Shown here: positions 38,158-46,642 of the stretch, piece after piece
How the letters are laid out: each line of letters opens with the position of its first letter
Position numbering within the stretch: the stretch's first letter is position 1
Source: Leucobacter coleopterorum
Lineage (GTDB): Bacteria > Actinomycetota > Actinomycetes > Actinomycetales > Microbacteriaceae
Direction: 5' to 3'
DNA: 64,000 nt
Assembly: GCF_011382985.1 (NCBI RefSeq)
Contig: NZ_CP049933.1
Location: forward strand, 2,232,001-2,296,000
The notes under the pieces: model-generated
Databases searched by the model: none
What the model was told of the DNA's origin: nothing
What the model saw: only the letters and a program-made list of their open reading frames with translations
Program-made: the position numbers and the translations under genes

Positions 38158-39342
38158 ATGGGCCTGCTCCGCATCACCCTCGTGCTCGGCGCATTGGAAG
38201 CCTTCGGTCCACTCTCCATGGACCTCTACATGCCCCAGCTGCCCCAGCTCGCGCGCACCCTCGATACCTCGGACGCACTCGCGCAGGCGACCATGTCGGT
38301 GTGTATGATCGGCCTCGGAATTGGGCAACTTATTGCCGGGCCGCTCTCGGACCGCTTCGGGCGAAAACCCCCGCTGGTGACTGGTGTGGTGCTGTTTGCT
38401 GTGTTCTCGGCGGTCTGCGCGTTTGCCCCGACGATTGAGGTGTTGCTGATCGCGCGCCTGCTGCAGGGGCTCGCTGGGTCCGCGGGTGTCGTGATCAGCA
38501 TGGCCGTTGCGCGCGATCTGTTTCACGGGATCGAACTGTCACGTATGCTCTCGCTGCTCGCTCTAGTGACCTCACTCACGCCGATCATTGCCCCGGTGGT
38601 CGGCGGGCAGCTTGCGCGCATCATGGACTGGCGCGGTATCTTTTTTGTACTCGCGGGGGTTGGCGTGGTGCTCGTGATCGTGGCGCAGTTCGGTCTCAGC
38701 GAGACACTGACTGAGGGGCGGCACTCGGGCAGCGTGCTGGGCACGACGGGTGGTCAGATTGTTGCTGTGATGCGGGATCCTCTGTTCGTTGCGCTCATGA
38801 TCGCGGCCTGCCTCAGCGGAGTCGCCTTCTTCTCATATTTGTCCATGTCGAGCTTTGTGCTGCAGGGAGAGTTTGGCCTCACACCGCAACTCTTCAGCTT
38901 GGTCTTCGCGTTCAACGCGCTGGCACAACTCGGGGGCGCACAAGTGAGTCGACTCTCGGTGGCCCGCCTCGGCACAGTGCGTATGTATCTGAGCGGACAA
39001 GTCGCGGGGGCAGTAGCCGCGATTGGGCTGCTCACAGCAACCCTCTTTGGGGCTCCCGGCCCCGTCGTCATCGTGTTGCTCGTTCTGTACCTCGGGGCTG
39101 CGGGTCTCGGCGGACCCAACGGCACAACCCTCGCGCTCGGTGGCCACGGGGCACGGGCAGGCACCGCCTCGGCGCTGTTCGGCATGGCGATGTTCACGGC
39201 GGGGGCCGTAGCCGCGCCGGTTGTGTCCGCGCTCGCTGGTACGTCTGCGCTTACCATGACGGGCAGTATTGCGACGGGGGCGGTGCTCGCGGCGATCCTC
39301 GGCCTCACGGTCGTGCGACGACTTGCGCGCGACGCGGGGTGA
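38158..39342 (+). CDS. MFS transporter, Bcr/CflA drug-efflux type
   Basis: 394 residues with 12 hydrophobic segments. SMDLYMPQLPQLARTL in the first loop and IAGPLSDRFGRKPPLVTG (loop 2-3) are the Bcr/CflA signature (D-x-Y-x-P and GPLSDRFGRR). It lies 49 bp after the esterase pair, co-directional, and could export a toxic intermediate or import substrate; members are mostly proton-driven exporters. No frame damage. Confidence 0.9.
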   Translation: MGLLRITLVLGALEAFGPLSMDLYMPQLPQLARTLDTSDALAQATMSVCMIGLGIGQLIAGPLSDRFGRKPPLVTGVVLFAVFSAVCAFAPTIEVLLIARLLQGLAGSAGVVISMAVARDLFHGIELSRMLSLLALVTSLTPIIAPVVGGQLARIMDWRGIFFVLAGVGVVLVIVAQFGLSETLTEGRHSGSVLGTTGGQIVAVMRDPLFVALMIAACLSGVAFFSYLSMSSFVLQGEFGLTPQLFSLVFAFNALAQLGGAQVSRLSVARLGTVRMYLSGQVAGAVAAIGLLTATLFGAPGPVVIVLLVLYLGAAGLGGPNGTTLALGGHGARAGTASALFGMAMFTAGAVAAPVVSALAGTSALTMTGSIATGAVLAAILGLTVVRRLARDAG

Positions 39343-39461
39343 GTGTGCAACCGGTGCCAGTGCCGCGAGTGTGCCCGAATCGTCAACCGGGCTTCCGCGC
39401 GAGTCAAGCCGTTGTTCTGGGGGCAGCATAGAGTGGATCTATAACTCGAAGTGGAGGATCC

Positions 39462-40874
39462 ATGAATACCTACGAAAGCCTGCTCGCAGCCATCACACCA
39501 ACCAGCGGTGAAACCCGCGAGGTGTTTGACCCCGCAACCGGTGAGCTGATCGGCACCGCACCCGTTCAAGATGTTGCAGCCCTCGAGGCAACTATCGACA
39601 AGGCCGTTGCGGCTCAGGTGTCTTGGGCGGCGCTCAGTGACGACGAGCGCCGCGGGTACCTACACAAGGCCGCCGACGCGATCGAGGCGTCCTCCGAGGC
39701 ACTCGCTGAACTACTTTCACGTGAGCAGGGCAAACCGCTGAACGGACCAAACGCTCGCTTTGAAGTTGGCGGTTGTGTTGTGTGGACGCGCACCCCGGCA
39801 GACACTCCCCTACCCGTTGAGGTGCTCGTTGACGACGACTCCGGCTACGCTGAGATGCACTACCGCCCACTCGGTGTTGTCGGGGCGATCTCGCCTTGGA
39901 ACTGGCCGATGATGATCTCCATCTGGCAGATCGCACCCGCGCTGCGCATGGGCAACACAGTCGTCATGAAACCCGCTGAGACGACCACGCTTTCCGTCGT
40001 AGCACTCATCGCCGTCATGAACCAGGTGCTGCCCGAGGGCGTTTTGAACGTCGTGCCGGGTCCCGGCAGCACAGTGGGCGACGCACTTACTCGCAGCCCG
40101 AAGATCAACAAGATTATGTTCACCGGCTCAACCCCGGTCGGCAAGCGCATTATTGAAGCATCCGCAAACAACGTCACGCGGCTCACACTGGAGCTCGGCG
40201 GCAACGACGCAGGCATCGTTTTGCCCGATGTGGATCCAAAAGCCATTGCTGAGGACCTGTTCTGGGGTGCGTTCATCAACACGGGCCAAACCTGTGCCGC
40301 GCTCAAACGTCTCTACGTGCACGACTCCGTCTACGACGAGGTCGTTGCAGCACTCGCTGATGTCGCTGCGAAGGTTCCCATGGGCGTTGGGCTCGAAGAG
40401 CACAACGTGCTCGGGCCGCTGCAAAACCGCGCCCAGTTCGATGTGGTCGATCGGCTCGTTGAGGCCGCCAAGGCGTCGGGCGCGCGCGTTGTGCTCGGCG
40501 GCGATCCTGACCGCGCAGCCGTCGGCAACTTCTACCCAACGACTCTTATCGCCGATATCGACCCGCAGAACGAGCTTGTTCTTGAGGAGCAGTTTGGGCC
40601 GGCGCTGCCGATTATCCGCTACTCCGACATTGACGAGGCGGTGCGCCTGGCGAATGCGCTTGAGGTTGGCCTCGGGTCGTCGGTGTGGTCGTCGGATCGT
40701 GCGAAGGCGCTTGAGGTTGCCGCTCGGTTGCAGGCCGGCACCACGTGGATCAACTCACACGGTGGCCTGCACCCGATGATCCCGTTCGGCGGGGCAAAGC
40801 AGTCGGGTTACGGCCGGGAGTTCGGCGTTGAAGGTCTGAAAGCAGTGGCTGAGCCCCACGTCATCAGCGGGTAG
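39462..40874 (+). CDS. NAD(P)-dependent aldehyde dehydrogenase
   Basis: 470 residues. SPWNWPMMISIWQIAPALRMGNTVVMKPAE is the cofactor-binding block, LELGGNDAGIVL holds the catalytic Glu and INTGQTCAALKRLYV the nucleophilic Cys (about residue 284). ATG at 39462 has GGAGG 6 bp upstream, with a possible weak -10 TATAAC before it. The substrate is not defined; sequence is of the succinate-semialdehyde/medium-chain type, so it could oxidise the succinic semialdehyde made by the hpa pathway at 51-60 kb, or an aldehyde produced by the reductases of this island. Both are inference. Confidence 0.9.
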   Translation: MNTYESLLAAITPTSGETREVFDPATGELIGTAPVQDVAALEATIDKAVAAQVSWAALSDDERRGYLHKAADAIEASSEALAELLSREQGKPLNGPNARFEVGGCVVWTRTPADTPLPVEVLVDDDSGYAEMHYRPLGVVGAISPWNWPMMISIWQIAPALRMGNTVVMKPAETTTLSVVALIAVMNQVLPEGVLNVVPGPGSTVGDALTRSPKINKIMFTGSTPVGKRIIEASANNVTRLTLELGGNDAGIVLPDVDPKAIAEDLFWGAFINTGQTCAALKRLYVHDSVYDEVVAALADVAAKVPMGVGLEEHNVLGPLQNRAQFDVVDRLVEAAKASGARVVLGGDPDRAAVGNFYPTTLIADIDPQNELVLEEQFGPALPIIRYSDIDEAVRLANALEVGLGSSVWSSDRAKALEVAARLQAGTTWINSHGGLHPMIPFGGAKQSGYGREFGVEGLKAVAEPHVISG

Positions 40875-40878
40875 GGGC

Positions 40879-40985
40879 TGGTTTCTGGGCCGGGCTTGGC
40901 GCCTGGTCTGGCTTGGTCTGCCCGGGCCGGACTGGGCCTGGCTCGGCCGGGTCCGGTCTGCCTGAGCCCGTCCGGCCCAGCCCGG
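40879..40985. repeat. GC-rich degenerate repeat tract
   Basis: A stretch built from variants of CTGG, GCCGGG, GGTCTGGCTTG and CCCGTCCGG with no coding frame and strong G/T strand bias. It directly precedes the long palindrome. No function is seen. Confidence 0.6.
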
Positions 40986-40990
40986 ATGAG

Positions 40991-41062
40991 CGTCCAGGTT
41001 ACCGACGAGCGGCCCCCTTACCAACAGGTTTCTAAGGGGGCCGCTCGTCGGTAACCTGGGCG
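40991..41062. repeat. Long palindrome (27-bp perfect arms), TTACCGACGAG family
   Basis: The arm at 40994-41020 is repeated perfectly inverted at 41033-41059 around a 12-base loop; three further outer pairs (one G-U) extend it to 30 bp. It contains GGTTACCGACGAG and inner CCCCCTTA. Compared with the palindrome at 19435-19496, the flanking blocks CCTTA and AGGTTA have exchanged inner and outer positions around the shared CGACGAG core. It lies after the aldehyde dehydrogenase gene. No T tract. Confidence 0.8.
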
Positions 41063-41099
41063 TTCGTGCGTAGTTTTCTGGCCTGGACTCACCACGTTC

Positions 41100-41167
41100 G
41101 AGTAGCTCACAGCGTTGAATACCTCACGGTGCCGAATAGCTCACAGCCTTGAGTTATCCACAGATTT
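41100..41167. repeat. 17-bp direct repeats ending in a DnaA-box match
   Basis: Three consecutive 17-mers (beginning GAGTAGCTCACAG, GAATACCTCACGG and GAATAGCTCACAG) are followed by a fourth, diverged unit that contains TTATCCACA (41154-41162), the exact consensus DnaA box. The array is noncoding and sits 46 bp before the AbiEi-like gene. It may be a protein-binding array; a single DnaA box does not make an origin. Confidence 0.6.
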
Positions 41168-41212
41168 CGTAAACCAGTCACGCTCGGCCTGCAAATCAGC
41201 CACGCTGGTGTC

Positions 41213-42301
41213 ATGCCTCAATCCGAGCCCGTCACTCACAGCAAAATTGCCCACCTCAAACGCAGTCTTGTGCGCACACAAGACTTGTTGTGGTCTGGCC
41301 TCACCGAGCGAGACATCACACACCATGTGAAAACTGGCGACATCATACGGTTGCGCCGCAGTTGGTACACAGGTCAAGAGACTTGGACTTCAGCTTCAAT
41401 GGCGAATCAGCACCTACTTGCCATGATCGCTGCCAGCGGCGCGGCGGAGACCACACCAGTTTTTTCGCATCGTTCTGCCGCGACGCTGCACGGTCTACCG
41501 GTGTGGTCGGCATGGATGGAGCGCGTTTTTAATAAACCCCCAGACAAACTCACAGACCCAAAGGTTGTGGCGCTCACCAAACCCGCAAGACACGGAACAG
41601 TCAGCGGTTTCCTGAGTATCCACCGCGGTGAGCTCGGCCCAGAAGAGGTCGGCAGTGTTGCAGGATTTACGTGCACTTCAGCAGTTCGGACCATCATCGA
41701 TCTTGCACGAACGGAGCCTTTCGGAATCGCCCTCGCTTGCACAGATTCACTACTAAACAAGCTTTTCAGCACCAACAGGGTCATCGACGAGACATCTTGG
41801 CATGAATGGCGCGCCCAGCTCATTGCTTATACGCTCAACCACCCTCGGCGTCGTGGCATGGCAGTCGTGCGTAATCTCGCTATCCTCTCGGATCCGGGCT
41901 CGGAGTCTCCCCTAGAAAGCGTGAGCCGACTTCGTATGCACCAGCTGGGCATTCGGGTTGAGCTCCAGACACCGATCCCCGCCGAGAACGGTGGAACCCT
42001 GTACCTAGATTTCAAGCTCCCCGATTTCAACGTATTCGGGGAGTGTGATGGAAAGGTGAAGTATTTCAACACAGACATGCTCAATGGCAGGAGCGCAGCA
42101 GAGGTGGTTCACGAGGAAAAGCTACGGCACGATTGGATTGAGGGCACCACAAGCATGCGTGGAATTCGCTGGGGAGCGAAGGACCTTACGACCGCAGCGG
42201 TATTTGCGAGAAGGCTGCGTGCATTCCGGATCGAAGTGCCAGGCAGACCCACGCTGGAGTTCGGCAAAGACATCGCAACGTTTCTTGGCAGGCTTGCTTG
42301 A
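41213..42301 (+). CDS. AbiEi-like / DUF559-type protein
   Basis: 362 residues. The N-terminal part (LLWSGLTERDITHHVKTGDIIRLRRSWYTG) resembles the winged-helix AbiEi antitoxin domain; the C-terminal part (LYLDFKLPDFNVFGECDGKVKY...EEKLRHDWI) has the spacing of DUF559/Vsr-like PD-(D/E)xK nucleases with candidate Asp, Glu-x-Asp and Lys. This two-part protein is frequent in actinobacteria and is often annotated as an antitoxin although no AbiEii toxin partner is seen here. The function is unknown. No clear ribosome site precedes the ATG, which may be leaderless. Confidence 0.65.
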   Translation: MPQSEPVTHSKIAHLKRSLVRTQDLLWSGLTERDITHHVKTGDIIRLRRSWYTGQETWTSASMANQHLLAMIAASGAAETTPVFSHRSAATLHGLPVWSAWMERVFNKPPDKLTDPKVVALTKPARHGTVSGFLSIHRGELGPEEVGSVAGFTCTSAVRTIIDLARTEPFGIALACTDSLLNKLFSTNRVIDETSWHEWRAQLIAYTLNHPRRRGMAVVRNLAILSDPGSESPLESVSRLRMHQLGIRVELQTPIPAENGGTLYLDFKLPDFNVFGECDGKVKYFNTDMLNGRSAAEVVHEEKLRHDWIEGTTSMRGIRWGAKDLTTAAVFARRLRAFRIEVPGRPTLEFGKDIATFLGRLA

Positions 42302-42342
42302 AAACGCCCCGGCGGTCGCTTCGGCTAACCACGATTGCACCG

Positions 42343-42400
42343 CTTACCGACGAGTCCACCCCTTACCAACGCGAATATATGTGGGCCGCTCGTCGATTAC
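42343..42400. repeat. Decayed member of the TTACCGACGAG palindrome family
   Basis: TTACCGACGAGTCCACC pairs imperfectly with GTGGGCCGCTCGTCGATTAC, and the loop side CCCTTACCAAC matches the loop of the 40991 palindrome. It lies between convergent genes (AbiEi-like and DUF1801). Interpreted as a degenerate copy. Confidence 0.6.
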
Positions 42401-42415
42401 CTGGCCACTCGTGCG

Positions 42416-42844
42416 TCAGCCAGTCGCGGCAGGGGCACCCGGCAGGCCGCGCAAGGGTACGAGGCCCTGATTGCGGCGGATGTCGCGGTAGTTCCACTGG
42501 ATATCGCGAGCCTTCGATAACCATCGCCCCAAAGCAACGAGGTCCACCTGCGAGGGATCCGTGTACCTGGCCTGCGCCGCTTGAAAGCTGCCCTCAACCT
42601 CGAGCCCGGCCTCTTCGAAAGCCTGCCCGCTCCAGAACAGCAGCTGCACCGAGACCTTCAGCCGCGAGTATCCCACTACCGGGTTGCCTTCGAAGAACCA
42701 GACCGGGTGAGCATGCCACACCTTACGATCCGCATCGGGCAGCTCACGCTCGATCACTTCGAGCAGCACATCGCAGATTGCACGCGCCTCGGAATCAAGC
42801 CCGTTTTGATACGCACGAATGTCATCAGGAATTGGGGTTGTCAT
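42416..42844 (-). CDS. DUF1801 family protein
   Basis: 142 residues. KVWHAHPVWFFEGNPVVGYSRLKVSVQLLFWSGQAF is the DUF1801 core (YdhG-like), an alpha/beta fold of unknown function. It overlaps the FMN reductase gene by 4 bp (ATGA) and is the downstream partner in that operon. Assigned from the motif only. Confidence 0.75.
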   Translation of the reverse strand: MTTPIPDDIRAYQNGLDSEARAICDVLLEVIERELPDADRKVWHAHPVWFFEGNPVVGYSRLKVSVQLLFWSGQAFEEAGLEVEGSFQAAQARYTDPSQVDLVALGRWLSKARDIQWNYRDIRRNQGLVPLRGLPGAPAATG

Positions 42845-43404
42845 GACCGCTCCGTCCCTCGAGGATGCTTCTCAACGTGGTCAAAAAACGTTGTCGCCCA
42901 ATCTCCCAGACGGCGATACAGGTTTGTGTCGCTAACGGCACCTGTTTCTGAGTCAAAGTGTGCCGCGTCAAAGGTGTGGTAGAACTCAGGTTGCCCGAGC
43001 GTTGGCATGTCGAGGTAAGCGAGCACTTCGCGCAACTGGTGTTGGGAGAGCGCTGTGCCAAGCCTGCCAGTCGACGCCCCGATAATTCCTACGGGGATTC
43101 CAGGAAAGGCATTCTGGCCACCAGGTCGAGATCCCCACTCGAGCGCATTTTTAAGGGCCGCGGGCATCGAGCGGTTGTATTCCGGTGTCGCAATAATCAA
43201 CCCGTCAACCTCTTTGAGAAGACGCTTGAAATTGATCGCAGATTCCGGAAACCGGCCGTCAAGATCGCGGTTGTACAGAGGCAACTCGTCGATACGAAGT
43301 TCGACAAGCTCTGCCCGATTACCAATGACCTCTTGCAGCCCGTGCAGCAATCGCCGATTGATCGATTGAGCCGACAAACTGCCAATGATGAAGCCGATAC
43401 GCAT
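42841..43404 (-). CDS. NAD(P)H-dependent FMN reductase
   Basis: 187 residues, flavodoxin-like fold. GFIIGSLSAQSINRRLLHGL is the FMN phosphate-binding loop and ATPEYNRSMPAALKNALEWGSR the family block (TPEYN). It could feed reduced flavin to a two-component oxygenase or act as a quinone/azo reductase. The convergent terminator of the DEAD-box gene is just upstream. No partner oxygenase is recognisable nearby. Confidence 0.88.
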   Translation of the reverse strand: MRIGFIIGSLSAQSINRRLLHGLQEVIGNRAELVELRIDELPLYNRDLDGRFPESAINFKRLLKEVDGLIIATPEYNRSMPAALKNALEWGSRPGGQNAFPGIPVGIIGASTGRLGTALSQHQLREVLAYLDMPTLGQPEFYHTFDAAHFDSETGAVSDTNLYRRLGDWATTFFDHVEKHPRGTERS

Positions 43405-43436
43405 CCGCCACTCTTTTCTTTGGAGTGTAGGGCATC

Positions 43437-43504
43437 AAAAACCGCCCCGACCCTGACACAAGCTTCGCGAACACAAAGCAAAATGTCTAGGGGCCGGGGC
43501 GGTT
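43437..43504 (-). terminator. Rho-independent-like terminator after the DEAD-box gene
   Basis: AACCGCCCCG/CGGGGCGGTT 10-bp stem plus three further pairs, a 45-base loop, and five T on the minus strand (43441-43437). It begins 22 bp past the helicase stop. The loop is longer than usual. Confidence 0.55.
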
Positions 43505-43525
43505 GATTCTGCCTAGCAGAGAGAA

Positions 43526-45751
43526 CTACCAGCGTGGCTTACGTGGGCCGCGGTCGTTACCACCGCGGTCATTGCCACCGCCGTCACGAGGGCCACGATT
43601 ATCGCGATCACCGCGGTAGCCACCGCCGCGGTTGTCACGGTCACCGCGGTAGCTACCTCCGCGGTTGTCGCGGTTGTCTCGATCACCGCGGTAGCCACCG
43701 TTATCGCGTGACCCACGGTCATCCCGGTATCCGCCACCACCACGACGGTCGGATCCGCGATCCCCGCGCGATTCCCAGCCCTTGCCGCGAGGGGCAGGGC
43801 CGTTATCTGGCTTCAGTTCGATCAGCTTGCCGCTGATGCGAGTCTGCTCAAGAGCAGACAGCGCTGAGGACGACAGCGATGCCGGCAGTTCCACAAGCGA
43901 GAAGTCATCGCGCACCTGGATACGACCGAAGTCGTCGCGGGTGAGCCCACCCTCGTTCGCGATCGCACCGATAATCTGGCCGGGGTTGATCTTCTGGCGG
44001 TGCCCAACCTCAATGCGGTACATGCGCAGATCGGAACGGCGCTCGCCACGAGGTGCCCGCTCAGGTCGGTCAGAATCGCGGCGGTCGCCACTATCGTCAA
44101 GGAACTTCGCAGCCTGCGCACGATCCCGAGCAAACTTACGATCGTCGGCCTCGTCGAGCAGCAGCGGGGTGTCGCCCTGTGCAACCACCGCGAGTGCGGC
44201 GGCAACGTCGGCCTCTGGCACATCGTGATTACGCACGTAATGGGCGATGATGTCGCGGAAGCGGTCGATGCGTGAGGTCTCGTCGAGTGCCGCCGTAATA
44301 GCGTCATCGAAGCGTGAGAGTCTTGTCGCATTGACCTCTTCGATGCCGGGAAGTGGCATCTGGGTCAGCGGCTGTTTAGTCGCTTTCTCGATCGACTTCA
44401 GCATGCGGCGCTCGCGCGGCGTCACAAAACTGACCGCGTCACCGGTGCGGCCAGCACGACCGGTGCGGCCGATGCGGTGCACGTACGATTCGGTGTCGAT
44501 CGGCAGGTCGTAGTTGATGACGTGGCTGATGCGCTCAACATCAAGTCCACGAGCGGCAACGTCGGTCGCGACGAGGATGTCGAGCTTGCCGTCTTTCAAT
44601 GCCTGCACGGTGCGCTCGCGCTGGGCCTGCTGCACGTCGCCATTAATCGCGGCGGCGGAGTAGCCACGAGCACGCAGTTTCTCGGCAACCTGCTCGGTGT
44701 CGTTACGTGTGCGAGTGAAGACGATAACGCCGTCAAAGTTCTCGACCTCAAGCACACGCGTGAGTGCGTCAAGTTTCTGTGTGTATGACACCACGATGTA
44801 CCGCTGCGTGATGCTCGCGCTTGTCTGCGTCTTACCAGCGATCTTGATCTCAGCGGGGTCGTCAAGGTACTGCTGTGAAATGCGGCGAATCTGCGCTGGC
44901 ATCGTCGCTGAGAACAGTGCAACCTGCTTCTCGGTGGGTGTGTCCGCGAGGATCGTCTCCACGTCTTCCGCAAAGCCCATCTTCAGCATCTCATCGGCCT
45001 CGTCGAGCACAAGATACTTGATCTGGCGAAGGTCAAGCGAGCCGCGCTTCATGTGGTCCATGATGCGACCCGGTGTGCCGACAATAATGTCGACGCCGCG
45101 GCGCAACGCAGAAAGCTGCTGGCCGTACGCTTGGCCGCCATAAACGGGCAGCAGGTGGACCTCTGGCAGGTGCGCAGCGTAGCTTTCGAACGCCTCACAC
45201 ACCTGCAGGGCAAGCTCACGGGTCGGCGCAAGCACAAGCGCCTGCGGGGTTCCCTTACCCGGCTCCATGCGCGACAGAATCGGCAGCGCAAACGCAGCCG
45301 TCTTACCGGTTCCGGTCTGCGCGAGGCCAACAACGTCTCGCCCCGAAAGCAGGGTCGGGATCGTTGCCTCTTGAATCGCTGACGGGGTCTCGTAACCAAG
45401 CCCCTTTACTGCGCGCAGGATCGGGGCGCTCAGCCCCAGGTCGTCAAACGTAGTTCGCGCGGCCTCGGCGGGTGCCTTCTTCTTTTTTGCCGGAGCCTCA
45501 GTTACGGTCTCAGACTCGGCAACGGTCTCAGCTGCAGAGGCATCGTTCGCGGGTGCTTCGTTCGCAGCGGCTTCATTCTCAGTGGCAGGCTCGGCTGCAA
45601 TTGCGGTTTCGCTTTCCACTGCGGCCTCAGCGGCAGCGGGTGTCTCGGTCGGCTCGGCTACTTCGGTCGGCTCAGGTGTTTCAATTGTCTCGGGCGCCTC
45701 GGCAGGCGCAGTCGCCTCAGTAGGCTCGGTGTTCTCAGAAGAGGTCATCAT
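43526..45751 (-). CDS. DEAD-box ATP-dependent RNA helicase with RGG-like tail
   Basis: 741 residues. After an acidic Glu/Ala-rich N-terminus (~100 residues), Q motif GYETPSAIQ, Walker A AQTGTGKTA, PTRELALQ, TPGRIMDH, DEAD, SAT, VIVFTRTRN, ATDVAARGLD and HRIGRTGRAG are complete. A DbpA-like RNA-binding domain (IEVGHRQKINPGQIIGAIANEGGL) precedes a long tail of GYRGDRDNR repeats. This CsdA/DeaD architecture acts in RNA structure removal and ribosome assembly, often at low temperature. Start may be 45751 or 45748 (MM). The DNA of the tail is itself repetitive. Confidence 0.93.
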   Translation of the reverse strand: MMTSSENTEPTEATAPAEAPETIETPEPTEVAEPTETPAAAEAAVESETAIAAEPATENEAAANEAPANDASAAETVAESETVTEAPAKKKKAPAEAARTTFDDLGLSAPILRAVKGLGYETPSAIQEATIPTLLSGRDVVGLAQTGTGKTAAFALPILSRMEPGKGTPQALVLAPTRELALQVCEAFESYAAHLPEVHLLPVYGGQAYGQQLSALRRGVDIIVGTPGRIMDHMKRGSLDLRQIKYLVLDEADEMLKMGFAEDVETILADTPTEKQVALFSATMPAQIRRISQQYLDDPAEIKIAGKTQTSASITQRYIVVSYTQKLDALTRVLEVENFDGVIVFTRTRNDTEQVAEKLRARGYSAAAINGDVQQAQRERTVQALKDGKLDILVATDVAARGLDVERISHVINYDLPIDTESYVHRIGRTGRAGRTGDAVSFVTPRERRMLKSIEKATKQPLTQMPLPGIEEVNATRLSRFDDAITAALDETSRIDRFRDIIAHYVRNHDVPEADVAAALAVVAQGDTPLLLDEADDRKFARDRAQAAKFLDDSGDRRDSDRPERAPRGERRSDLRMYRIEVGHRQKINPGQIIGAIANEGGLTRDDFGRIQVRDDFSLVELPASLSSSALSALEQTRISGKLIELKPDNGPAPRGKGWESRGDRGSDRRGGGGYRDDRGSRDNGGYRGDRDNRDNRGGSYRGDRDNRGGGYRGDRDNRGPRDGGGNDRGGNDRGPRKPRW

Positions 45752-45808
45752 AGTATTCTACCCCGGCCGGGCGCCAGCTCGTGCAGGCAACTACTCCGCT
45801 TGAAGCGC

Positions 45809-46642
45809 TCAGCGCTCGCCGGCCGCCCGCAGCGCGAGCCAGGCCTCACGGCGTTCGGCCTGCAGCACCGGATTCGCCACCGGAGAGGCAGCAAGCAGGC
45901 GTTGACTGTACAGGTGCTGTGGATCTCGGGTCACCCGTTCACCATCACCAATTTCCACCAGATCGCCGCGAAACATCACGGCAACCCGGTGGCAGATGCG
46001 GCGCACAACACCGAGGTCGTGGGATACAAAGAGGTACGAAACTCCGATGTCGCGCTGCAATTCAATGAGCAGATCGAGCACGGTTGCCTGCGTCGTCAGA
46101 TCTAGGGCACTCACTGGTTCGTCACAAATAATCAGCCGAGGATTTCGCACGAGCGCTCTGGCTATAGCGATCCGCTGCCGCTGTCCCCCGGAAAACTCAC
46201 TCGGGTAACGGTCGATCACGCTGCCCGACAGGTTGACCCGCTCGAGCATGTCACCAACAGTTCTTCGGGCTTCTGCGCGACTTGTTCCCGCGGCAGAAAG
46301 CGGCTCTGCCAGGATCTCGCCTATCGTCATCATCGGGTTCAGGGATCCGTAAGGATCCTGAAACACCACCTGAATGTCCGCGGCGAGCTGCCGCCTTGCT
46401 CGCCCCGAAAGATGCGTAATGTCTTTTCCATCGAAGGTGATGCTGCCGCTGGCCACGGGCACGAGGCCAAGAATCGCCTTGCCAAGAGTGGATTTGCCCG
46501 ATCCTGACTCACCCACAAGACCGACGCACTCGCCGTCTCCGACTTCGAGCGACACCTCGTGCAACACACGTTTTGTGTTGCGGCGAGATCCGTACTCAAC
46601 CACCACGTTTTCGGCCCGCAGAAGGGGTGCAAACTGAGTCAT
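45809..46642 (-). CDS. Dipeptide/oligopeptide-type ABC ATPase (DppF-like)
   Basis: 277 residues. Walker A GESGSGKSTLGKAILGL, signature FSGGQRQRIAIARALV, Walker B LIICDEPVSALDLT, H-loop VSHDLGVV. DPQHLYSQRLLAASPV is the typical DppF/OppF C-terminus. Its ATG overlaps the stop of the permease-ATPase fusion. Last gene of a four-gene importer operon. Confidence 0.9.
   Translation of the reverse strand: MTQFAPLLRAENVVVEYGSRRNTKRVLHEVSLEVGDGECVGLVGESGSGKSTLGKAILGLVPVASGSITFDGKDITHLSGRARRQLAADIQVVFQDPYGSLNPMMTIGEILAEPLSAAGTSRAEARRTVGDMLERVNLSGSVIDRYPSEFSGGQRQRIAIARALVRNPRLIICDEPVSALDLTTQATVLDLLIELQRDIGVSYLFVSHDLGVVRRICHRVAVMFRGDLVEIGDGERVTRDPQHLYSQRLLAASPVANPVLQAERREAWLALRAAGER

Noticed and set aside
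41154..41162. Replication origin at the DnaA box
   Set aside because: Only one exact box, no AT-rich unwinding region and no dnaA/dnaN genes nearby.
43540..43760. Tandem repeats resembling a CRISPR or microsatellite
   Set aside because: They encode the GYRGDRDNR-type tail of the DEAD-box helicase in frame, so protein repeats explain them.
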